Origin: Sphaerolaimus hirsutus
Lineage: Eukaryota; Nematoda; Chromadorea; Monhysterida; Sphaerolaimidae
Length of the DNA: 64,000 nt
Direction: 5' to 3'
Assembly: GCA_964036195.1 (NCBI GenBank)
Contig: OZ038455.1
Coordinates: 3,675,855 to 3,739,854, forward strand
The notes below the pieces were generated by a model. That model had not been told where the DNA came from and ran no database searches. It worked only from the letters and a program-made list of their open reading frames with translations. The position numbers and the translations under genes are program-made. This document shows, one piece after another, positions 54,701-64,000 of the stretch. Numbering within the stretch: position 1 is the first letter of the stretch; every line of letters begins with the position of its first letter.

Positions 54701-54955
54701 TTGCGCAACGAATATCAAATTCCTCATTGTTATGAAAAACATGAGCAATTTCACTTTTTCGAAACAAATATCAAGTTTCACAATAAAATAGACACCCAGT
54801 ATTTCAGAATGGTTCCAGACTGCCACGAACGTTGGGGCGACAGCTGTAGCGAAATTAGTGAATGTATTTCAATTTTAAAACAGAAATACCGTATTTGTGG
54901 ATACATATTAATGCTATACAATACAACAAGTTTGAATAGTGCAACCAAAAGGTAA
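54701..54955 (+). CDS. Possible exon, cysteine-containing, unknown
   Basis: An acceptor 'aatctggcag' precedes an open stretch LRNEYQIPHCYEKHEQFHFF ... MVPDCHERWGDSCSEISECI ... YILMLYNTTSLNSATKR. It either stops at TAA (54953-54955) or is spliced at AAAAG|GTAATG (54951). Five or six cysteines with WGDSCSEISEC spacing suggest a secreted domain, but I do not recognise it. It may belong with the ORF at 53348. Confidence 0.35.
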   Translation: MRNEYQIPHCYEKHEQFHFFETNIKFHNKIDTQYFRMVPDCHERWGDSCSEISECISILKQKYRICGYILMLYNTTSLNSATKR

Positions 54956-55306
54956 TGCCGCATAATTGCAAATGGTGTATATTCATTAAAAGTTATTTAG
55001 GTATTTAACTTTTGAAGATGAAATTTATGCGTCCATATGGCCGGATCAGTCCAGACTTGAGTGTTGGTGCGGCACACACTAGTTTACCGGCTCAGTAAAC
55101 TAGGATTTGGTAAACTTATAAATCGACATTGAACGCATTTGAGTGTACCAGAATGAAGTATTTATCTCTCAACTAGTCGAGATAGATATAAAATAACTCA
55201 TTTTGGTAAACTCAAGTGCATTCAATGTCGATTTATGAGTTTGCCAGATACGAGTTTACTAACTAGTGTGTGAGGTAAACATTCGGAAAACTGTGTGTGC
55301 GGCACC

Positions 55307-55532
55307 AATGGCCCACCGCACACAGCAAAGTGGCACGGGAGGTTCGGACGTTTTTTTGCGTTGGTCGCAATTCAAAGGCGGAACGAAATTCATCCGAACC
55401 GACCCAAATTTCAGTATTTTTTCAGATTTGTCGTAAATAAAATCGTCCGAATCGACTTTACAATTCCGCCCGGGCGGAAATAAATAACGTCCGAACCGCC
55501 CGTGCCACTTTGCAGTGTGCGGTGGGCCATTA
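55307..55532. repeat. MITE with GGCCCACCGCACAC ends
   Basis: 'aatggcccaccgcacacagc' and 'gtgtgcggtgggccattaag' are inverted repeats extending about 50 bp ('aaagtggcacgggaggttcg' / 'gaaccgcccgtgccactttg'). Length about 226 bp. Confidence 0.75.
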
Positions 55533-56035
55533 AGTCAGCGGACTTTTCACTATCTATACACTTTTGTTCTACTCAGGCACGAGTACTACCTATTTCTCAA
55601 TTTCGAATTTGGATAAACAAATTCCGTTCGGTTAATGCTTAATTCTTTACGGTCCAAATTTTTTTTTTGAATGAAAAATCCACATACCGTATTTCCACGA
55701 AATACGCCCAGGGGTTGAAAATTTCATCAGCAAATTTTGAGGGTGGTTAATTCAAGCGGGTATTATTTTGTCAGTAAATTTCGTGAAGGATCGTAGTGAA
55801 GAATACGCCAAAACGGCGAGAGGACTCAGTGCGCATGTAGACCCGGTGCCCATCTGGCAATAGCCCGGTACCCATGTAGACTCGGTGCGCATGTAGAGCC
55901 CCCTAGATGGGCACCGGGTAACGTGCGCACTGGGTTTACACGTAACAGTGTTGCAAAAACGTATTTATGTTGACCCGAAATACTTGGGTATTCAGGTATT
56001 TTTACTTACGTAACTCTTTCCAAAAATACCGTTAT

Positions 56036-56472
56036 CAAGGACGTATCCAGGGGGGGGGGCGGGGGGGGCTGCAGCCCCCCCCGCTCCCGGGGTGAGACCT
56101 AAAAAATCCCGGGAAAAGCAACGTTTCCTATACATTTTTCATGGTAGGTGCAAAAAATTTCGCGCGCTGGCGCGCGACCTCCCCTCCAACACATAATTGT
56201 CAGCGGATCGGTCCCCGGTGACACAAATCCATGAAATTGTGTGCCCTCCGCTGTGTATGAACGTGTATTTCATACATATACAGCGGTTTCTGGCGCTGGC
56301 GCCAGCGCCAATGGCGCCATGGCGTGGCGCCAATGAATGGCGCCAGCGCCATGGCGCCATTCCGTCACTATGTAGGCGAAATTTCAAGGGGGGGGGGGGC
56401 TGAGCCCCCCCCGTTCGCCGGGCTCCGTAAACAAGCAGCCCCCCCCGCTCGAAAATCCTGGATACGTCCCTG
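56036..56472. mobile_element. hAT-like MITE with 8-bp target duplication, nested in another repeat
   Basis: Ends 'caaggacgtatccagggg' and 'cctggatacgtccctg', flanked by ACCGTTAT at 56028-56035 and 56473-56480. It interrupts an AAACGTAAACG-type repeat (55938-56690) and contains a GGCGCC block at 56284-56371. Confidence 0.8.
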
Positions 56473-56805
56473 ACCGTTATGTTTTGTCACGCCTTCCTGG
56501 CACAATTACCTGGGTACCAAAGAAAACTTAATATCATAACATTCTCGCATTTTCTACGTTTACGTTTTACTTTACGTTTACCTAAATATTTTAGAAATAT
56601 AAATCTGTTTTAGTCTAGAAATTTGGAAAAGGTATTAACGTTTAGTTTTTCCAAAAATACCAGTATTTTGACAACACTGCATGTACACATACATTACATG
56701 GTGCGCATGTAGACCCCATGTATATAAACCCGGTGCGCATGTACGGTTGAACAACATGCGCACCGGTCTACATGGGCACCGGATAGAAATACATGGGCAT
56801 TGTAC

Positions 56806-58076
56806 CTAAACTGGTGGACAATATAAATGGAAAATTCACAAAATAACATTTTAAAAATCACACAAGCAAGCCATCAGGCTGTCACTTAGTGTGAGGGTGC
56901 CGCGAAGTATATACTACATATAACCAAAGTGGCACCCCCTCAGGCCACCCTTGTTGCTGAAAATATTTTTTTTTCCACTTTTTTTCTGGTCAATATAAAT
57001 GGAAAATCCATACAAATTTTTGTTCAGGCCAGAATTTGATTTATTTATAAAATGGGTTGGGGATGGTTTAGGCCACTGATTTTTTGGGACATATGAGATG
57101 GTAACTTCCTGCAACTATTCCACCCCCTCACAACTGACGCAATCCCTACACCAAAATTTTGCTGAAGATCAAACCTGAAATATTTTTTTGAACAAAACAT
57201 ATATTGGAACTAATGTGTCTTACACAGCCCCAGGCTTATGATACAGCACATGGTGGCCAGGACTGGCTTCCTAAGTGTCATGAGCAACATGTGGCTGGTC
57301 CTGCACCACATTGTTGCATGAAGATTGCATTTATGGCGATCAGTGGAAATACCACTGTTCAAAGACAGCATTTCCGTAAAAGCGTGACCGGCCTCTGCAG
57401 CATCTGCATGCAAATCATTAAATGCTAGTGCCCATTGAATTCAGGCAACAATTATCTGTTAAACATATACCAGGGGACAACTGGAAATGTGTCCTGTATT
57501 TTGTGTAAATGGGCCAGACAGATGAAGAGGTCATTCCCAGAAAGTGTAAATTTGTGGTTTTTGCAATCACAATCAAAATGTTTGCACTTGTAAAGTTCTT
57601 AATATGTTTGAATGTCATGAAGTGGCTGATATCTGCAAATTGGGATGGATTTTTGTGAGGCAGCAGCAGTGTGGGGACAGCAGCAGGTAAAAATCACCCT
57701 GCAACCTATGTGCGGCTCTGAGCGAGCCATTAGTGATTTTTTTCCATCAAAAAACTGCCAGCACAAGCGTATCCAATGCTTGTGTTGGCAGCATGCCAAA
57801 AATGGCAGCGTGCTTTCCCACAGCAATATTCTGTGTGGGATTCCAAAATTTTCCATTTATATTGGCCAGAAAAAAAATCAGAAAAAATATATAGAAGGCT
57901 GTCACGGCTTACCAGGGGGTGCTGGGGGGTGCCATTTGGGGACAATGTAAAGAAATGTTGGCCCCACATTCACACAAAATTTTAGCTAGATTGGGCTGAT
58001 CATTTGCACATGAGAATATTTCGAAATTTTATGTAGTCAATTTTCCATTTAAATTGTCCACCAGTTTACATGCGCA
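56806..58076. repeat. 1.27-kb element with AAACTGGTGGACAAT ends
   Basis: Left 'taaactggtggacaatataa' and right 'aaattgtccaccagttta' are inverted. Secondary inverted blocks: 'ctggtcaatataaatggaaa' at about 56987 against 'ttccatttatattggccag' at about 57851. Frames inside (for instance 57645-57950) show no recognised transposase. It is flanked by 'gcgcatgtagaccc'-type repeats. Confidence 0.65.
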
Positions 58077-58741
58077 CCGGCACAGACCCATTTGGTAGCA
58101 ATCAATACAGCATGTACATTACATGCATGGTGAATAACGATGTACACTATTCGAGGCGGGGGATAATTCTAAGAAACACGGTACATATTTTTGGCTGAGT
58201 GCCAACATTTCGTGATGTGTTTGGAGTAGCGCGCGTTGAGGATGACGTGTGATTGACAGACAGCATCTGAAAGCGCCATTTCGCAATAGGACAAGCGAAA
58301 AGAAAAGTGACAAGTGATGAGAAAGGTTACGTGGTGAGTAAAGTGACAAGTGAACGCATAAGTGACAACAAATTATCCAACATCACATTTATTTTCACTT
58401 AATTTTACATAGGTAATCAGAAATCAAATTTCAAGTATTTCAAAGGCCACATATCTTCATTTATGAACGTGAATGAAACACTGCGTAAAGTCAATCATTC
58501 ACATTAAATAACTCTGCAGACAATACAAAAAATATGTACATAAAAAGAAACAAATCACAGAAAAAACACGCAATGGAAAAATTGAAACAACACAACAACT
58601 AGAAGACAACAAGCTAAAACGAAGCTTTAAAAATTCAAACTTAAAAGCAGAAAACCCCCCGGGAAAAGATGCATTAGTCCATTGCAGTAAATTGTTGTAG
58701 TATTTGATCCCAAACTACCTATGTATCTTAACTTTTTGTTT

Positions 58742-59252
58742 TGTTTCTGAAGCTACACTAGTTGACACTAGATCAGTGGTCAACAGAAATATCGGAAACT
58801 TTGAAAAAGTTTCAGTTAGCGGTAACGCATCAGTTCTGTTTTGGTCAGCACCAAACTATGAAGCGAAAAATATCTTGTATTGACATCAATAATTTTTTTC
58901 AAATGTTCTTCTTGGTTAACCGATGAGCGCCTGTCAACTAGTGTCACTTTTGCTACGAAAAATTTCAGGCATTCCTACCGTCATAAATACAATTTGATGT
59001 ATTGTGTCTACACACACTAGTTTTCACCGTGACTTCGTGTGAAAACTGAAATTTTTTCAAATGCAAATTAAAAATCACGGTTGAATGATTTGATTTGATT
59101 TAAATTTGAGTTTAAAAAAATGATAGTTAAACTTTGAAAATTTGAAAACTAAAACACATAAAGCATACAAAATGAGTAGGCTGAATGTCGCCATGTGGCC
59201 ATTTCAGTTTTCACATCAGTCACGGTGAAAACTAGTGTGTGTAGGGCCAATG
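58742..59252. repeat. Two ACTAGTGTG family elements
   Basis: The right one (about 59015-59250) has clean ends 'cacacactagttttcaccgt' and 'cacggtgaaaactagtgtgt'. The left one (58755-58945) has 'ctagttgacactagatcagt' against 'cgcctgtcaactagtgtcac'. About 58080-58740 and 59255-59830 have no recognised gene. Confidence 0.6.
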
Positions 59253-59858
59253 AAATTTTCCAACTTCATTTATTTTTTTCGAAATTTGGCCCCACCACCG
59301 TAGTGCTTCCCGTATAAACCTCCTTCATAAAACAGCCTATAAAAATGATAAATCGATAAAACAAATCGACAAAGAAACACAAGAATATAAAACATAAAAA
59401 ACAAAGACATAAAAACAACGACAACCAACGATAGCAAACATTGTATGTAGAAGAAAAACTGCTAAGTTGTTTGTGTGTGTTTTTAAAAATGACTTTTGAA
59501 TTTTCGAATTTCTTTCAAAAATAGTGTTCGGATTTTTTGAAGTACTTATCGAATACACGTTTACGTTGCAAGCTGTTACCGTAGAAACATCTGCACATTT
59601 ATGTTCTGCCGCTTTGCATAGCTCAATGTGAAATCGATGTTCTGAACCGTTATGCATAGCACTTTATACTATCTTCAACCAAAAATACTGAAAAATTTCA
59701 AAAAGTCAATCATGTTTACGAATTTTCTTTCTTTTTTTACGAATTTTTTTTTCTTCTGGTGAAATAACGTGGTGGTTGTGCTTGCCATCGTTGACGAAAA
59801 CACGGCACACGTAGCATCAGTGAAACGATGAAATATTTACAATTTACATGCCCACCCA

Positions 59859-62800
59859 TTATTTATTCCAAAAACTGGGCGATTCTCCCAACGCCAAACT
59901 CGATTTTTTCTCCGCACTCGTTCCACTTTCCGGACACTGTCTCTTTGTCTTCGGGACATAACTATCATTTTGGTCAGGGCTGTCCACCGTTATCGGTGTC
60001 ATCGGTCGCTTTTGCATGTTCCAGCCCATTTGCGTGAGCGTTTTTTGGCCAGTTGCCAGGCGCTGAAAATTCGGTGTGTAACATGTGTATTTACTTTAAT
60101 TTATGATAAATTCATTTTATTTATCGTTGGTGGTGTCTTCAGGGTGGGGTGGGGGAACTTATGCTAAAATATTCCCAAAATATTCAAGATTAATTTCTCA
60201 CAATTCCCACAAATTTCAGGGAATTTGAAATTTAGATCTAAAATTTCGATTCAAACCATAATTTCAATAACCCTTTATTCATACGGTACTAAATATCTAC
60301 ACTCGAAAACCAATACGGGAAAATCGAGTCTAAATATTACCAAGCATCATTCAATAAGTTCCGTCTTTTTCCAATTTTCCACAACCCACAAAAACTATTA
60401 AAACACCAAACCCGCACCTTTCCCTTCTTACTGCCGCTTTTCTTGCGCGCATCATTATTATTCTCATCCAATCCAGTCTGAGCGCCAGGCGCCACATTTC
60501 CTAGCGCCGTGACGCCACAATTTTCATTTTCCACAAAAATTGGCACTTGGCCAATGCCTGGCACCGAGCCAACCAGGTGCACTTTGAACGGCTCGCCGCA
60601 CATGTTGGCCATTTTGTAGGATAGGTCCTGGAGGGAAAGGGGGAAGTTTGAATGTTATCACTGTTTTGTCTAAATTAGGGATGGAAAATATTTTGTTTTA
60701 TAATTTAAAAAAGAATTTTTTGTCAATTTTTTTGTACTTTACCATACAGTATATCCTCGAATAAGTCCACCCTCGACCCCCCTTCCTGTTAGGACTTAGG
60801 AGAAAAGTCAACCTCGATCAACTCCCCACTCGAATAACCCCCCAGACAAAAGTCTAAAAAAAAATAACTCTCCTGCCGTCTTACTCGAGGATATACGGTA
60901 GTTATAATTCTGCATTTGCATCTGCACACCTAGATTTGCAACACATACCAGAAGAAAAGCGTGAATCGAGTTGTTCACAGTGCGGTTGTTCTCGCAGCGA
61001 AATGCAATGGGCATCGAGGCCAGCACGCAGCACGGCGGGTAGCTGCGTATTTAAAAACGCTGTTTAAAAAAGTATTTTTGAAAAAAACTTAGAATTCCGC
61101 TGGAAGCGAAGCGAACTGAGAAAATGGGAGCTTGAAATATAAATGTCAACATTATTTTCAAATAATTGTGCAACAGGAATTTAGCGTGAGGGGGGCGATA
61201 TGCTTTTCGAAACGGAAATAGCTCGAAAACCGAGCATTCTGAAATTGGTAAACATCACAATCACAAATACCGTATTTGCTTGAATAATTCCCCCTGTCAG
61301 AATAAGTGAGGAAAAAATAATTTCATCCACTAAGGTTATGATGAATTCGTATCACCCAATTTGAACAATTATAGCATATAATATTGTTCATAATAATATT
61401 GTGTGGAATGGCCTTAAAATTTTGACGAAACAATAATTCCCCATGGGAATTATTCGGGTGAATATGATATTCATTGTCAAAAACCCCTTTTCTCAAAACT
61501 TCCCGCCCACCAAAACAACATAAAAAATGCAAACACACGTTAGCGGCTTGGCGTTTTTGTTGCGAAACGCGCAAAAAGTCAACTCGTAATACATCATGGG
61601 CGGCACGTGCGGCAACTCGTAGCTGTACTGAAAACAATTTGGAGGGTTGTAATTCAATTGGAATAAAATCTAGATTGTTTTTTCGCCAAGAAAATTATTT
61701 TTCAATTTATGGCGCTGAAAAACTTTGGTTTCTGATTATTTATGGGTTCGAATGGTATCGCTTTTCCTCACTTTTCAATTATAGAAAATGGTCGATTCGA
61801 TCTATAGTCAGATACTTTCGTCAGTGCGGGTGGTGTTTTTATTTTACATTTAGGTAGAAGTGTTGGTAGATTTGAAAAAAGTTGAAAAATTGACGATTTT
61901 TTATAGACAATACAAAACAGCAAACTCCATCCAGTTTTTTGGCACAATGCCAAAAAACGCACCGCTTCCCGCCAATACTGTTTCATTTGCGGGTAACCGG
62001 CCAAATTGTCTTCACTGGGCGGTCGTTTTCGGATGCCAGTCACCAGACTGCGAGTCAATCTGAGCAGGGTTGGAAAAAGTAAACTTTTGACAAGTTTTTT
62101 GAACAACCTTTGAGCCACGTTTACACTGCATTTGTTCCGACCAAATAAAGTGGAAAAGTTCCATAATTCTGGAATAAAATTCCACATCGCCAACAAGAAG
62201 AAGTGATGTAGGTATACTCATGTTGAGTGTATATGCACAAGCCAATTTTCAGATTTTTCGTGCATTTCATTCAAGTTTGAAAACGAATTTCAGTAGTCGG
62301 TTCGGTTTTAAAACAGAATCCTAACCGACAACTGAAATTCGTGTTCGTGTCAACGACAGGATCAAATAATCCGTAAATCGGCATGTATACGCTTAACTAG
62401 TGAGCACACTTTACTGCCATTTCTTCAGGGGTCTCCAAGATTTTGGCCCTCGCGGAGGCTGGATAGGTAGCAAATCGCTCCTCCGGTGGGATAGATAGAT
62501 AGCTGGCCGATTTGGGGGGGGCAGCTCCCCCAGTCCCCCCCCTAGCAGACCCCTGCTTTTCTTGCAGATTTGGAAATTTATTCAAGAATAGGGTTGAAAA
62601 AAAACGTTTTTTTTTTAACTCGATATTTAAAAAAAAGTTTTTTTAAATAAAAAACGTTGTTTTTTTAAAGCTCCCAGATATGACCTAGTGTCAACATATA
62701 TAGGAATATCAGACAGTGGCAATACTCTGTGATGTTAAATATGACCATATAATGGCTGTGGACCCATGGGATACCATTATAAGTGGTGATTTGTGTCAAA

Positions 62801-63457
62801 AATATCCATTTTTTGTCGACATGTTCGTATATCGCCTTATAGTCGAATGTTCAGTGACTTCAGGTCAAGTTTGGAACGGAATAGTGATCAAACAAGGTTA
62901 TAAAAGGAGGTTGTTACTTTGGGAGTGAAGTTACACACTGTGGAGGTACATGGAAGCACATACCCTCAATATTATATACTACAGCAACATATGACGGCTT
63001 ATTAACCCATGGTAGCACATAGAAATGGATGCTTTGATACTAAAAATGCCACAAAACCAATGAAAACTACCACCAATGTCAATTTGTGTGTGAAATACCA
63101 ATTTGGCAAAATACCTAGTGCTTAGTAGTAAAAATTTCGGACGTCATGTTTTTTTTATTAAAAAAAATGTTTAAAAAAACATCGGCCAACCCTATTCAAG
63201 AATCATGAATTTTTCACATAATTTTTTGTCGGCGTACGAAACCATGTAAACGCTGCTTTAGAAAACAATAACAACCAACTTTGGCAAAATAAAACAGGGT
63301 CTTGGATCGACCAACTGCTTTCTCTCAATTTCATCCTCGTTTCCGTTATTCAGCAAATTTTTAAATTCGAGCGGGTCCAAAATGCGCATCAAAATTCTAT
63401 CCGCGCACACTCGGAGCAAAATTTGAGATTTGGCGAAGTCCCAAGTTATTTGCAGCT
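59859..63457 (-). CDS. Unknown gene, last six exons (277 codons seen)
   Basis: Exons 63457-63316, 62059-61963, 61627-61539, 61042-60949, 60627-60418 and 60062-59859; every phase agrees and the last ends in TAA with AATAAA overlapping it. Segments: ELQITWDFAKSQILLRVCAD, RILDPLEFKNLLNN, IRKRPPSEDNLAGYPQMKQY, YELPHVPPMMYYELTFCAF, CVLASMPIAFRCENNRTVNN, SIHAFLLDLSYKMANMCGEP, FKVHLVGSVPG; then a basic, disordered tail (DARKKSGSKKGK, MQKRPMTPITVDSPDQNDSY). The middle resembles the SN-like half of an extended Tudor domain (compare VPIATFECTL...), but no WYRA or VDYG is present, so I do not assign it. It lies upstream of and parallel to the Tudor gene; its 5' exons are probably beyond the window. Confidence 0.6.
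60746..60899. repeat. CAGTATATCCTCGAATAAG element
   Basis: Ends 'acagtatatcctcgaataag' and 'cttactcgaggatatacggt' form an inverted repeat about 154 bp apart, between two exons of the 59859-63457 gene. Confidence 0.65.
61269..61470. repeat. ACCGTATTTGCTTGAATAAT element
   Basis: Ends 'accgtatttgcttgaataat' and 'aattattcgggtgaatatga'. Short AT-rich interior. Confidence 0.6.
62600..63190. repeat. AAAAAACGTTTTTTTT-ended AT-rich element
   Basis: 'gggttgaaaaaaaacg' at 62592 and 'aaaaaacatcggccaaccct' at 63174 are inverted ends around about 590 bp. It holds repeated 'gtcaacatatatagg' and 'gtgatgttaaat' blocks but no convincing gene. Confidence 0.45.
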
Positions 63458-63961
63458 CTAAAATTGGAAAGGGTGAACGTGAATCGTAAGATGAGTGTCA
63501 ATAAAAACAGAAGGTACCGAGTTGTGAATAATTGGTATGTGAGTTTTTTAAACGATACTCGACATTTGACAATTTGTAGCGTTTTATGGATTTTGACAAA
63601 CTCTCTCAAGGGACACATCCCAAATGGTTTATTGGCGATTTTTGGAATGAAGACACCGATTGTGCCCACACACACTAGTTGACACCAGAATTCCTGTCAA
63701 CTCAATTTTGGCTAATTATGAGACATAAGATTTAAAGCTGTGTGGTCATAAGTGATCTCAAAAAGCCTAGCCCTCAAAAATCGCAGAAAACAAAAAAAAG
63801 AAACAAACGCAGTCGAGTGGTTTTTGTGCGGGCCGCATTTGTCAGAAAGTCGTAACCTGCGACATGAAATGTATTGATTTGACACAAAAAAAACACACAC
63901 GACCAAAAACAGTTAAGTTTCAAAACAAACGAAATGTGAACGAAACGAAAACGAGTGGAGG

Positions 63962-64000
63962 TAGGGTTCAAACGGGATTGACTTTTCGGGATCGGGATCG
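63962..64000. repeat. Fragment of the TA-flanked MITE family at the window edge
   Basis: 'gggttcaaacgggattgac' then 'ttttcgggatcgggatcg' matches the interior of 47834-48373 and, inverted, of 24793-25305. The window ends inside it. Confidence 0.6.

Noticed and set aside
57645-57950. 101-codon plus-strand frame inside the 56806-58076 element
   Set aside because: No transposase signature, low-complexity ends, and it overlaps an inverted block; most likely chance.

Overview
The window is nuclear DNA from an animal, most likely an invertebrate. I cannot name the lineage. Spliceosomal GT-AG introns, CUB modules joined at phase-1 introns and a germline-type multi-Tudor protein support this. The DNA is AT-rich and introns and intergenic DNA are packed with short inverted-repeat transposons (MITEs and foldbacks). 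I recognised no rRNA, tRNA, CRISPR or bacterial-type operon.

Layout. (1) 1-3595, minus: a nine-exon gene of unknown function, running off the left end, with a coiled-coil in its middle. Almost the whole block (3982 down to 265) is free of stop codons through exons and introns. (2) 7104-29782, plus: a secreted protein with a signal peptide, five CUB domains and a short possibly ZP-like tail. I reconstruct 17 exons; their phases agree and they total 715 codons including the stop. (3) 29783-33350: repeats only. (4) 33432-50557, minus: a large Tudor-domain gene of about 26 exons, with a long disordered N-terminal half and three extended Tudor domains at the C-terminus, as in piRNA-pathway/germ-granule scaffolds. 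(5) 51777-54955, plus: weak small ORFs/exons. (6) 59859-63457, minus: the last six exons of another gene, family not recognised.

Main observation. One family of foldback transposon with 8-bp target duplications (hAT-like) interrupts coding sequence in two unrelated genes on opposite strands: inside CUB5 (28826-28995) and inside a Tudor-gene linker (40386-40685). In both, the predicted intron is the transposon itself. GT comes from the target-duplication end, AG from the terminal inverted repeat ('GTCTGGGAG'), and splicing leaves exactly nine extra in-frame nucleotides. This is the signature of an intron-generating transposon (introner).

Other recurrent structure: hairpin elements built of GGCGCC hexamers with a CpG-poor GGCACC sister type; about 18 elements with C/G homopolymer runs bounded by 'ACCGTATT'; a near-perfect 523-bp palindrome with a solo arm elsewhere; and several MITE families. 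All gene models are read by eye from splice motifs, frame continuity and domain resemblance. No search or expression data were available.
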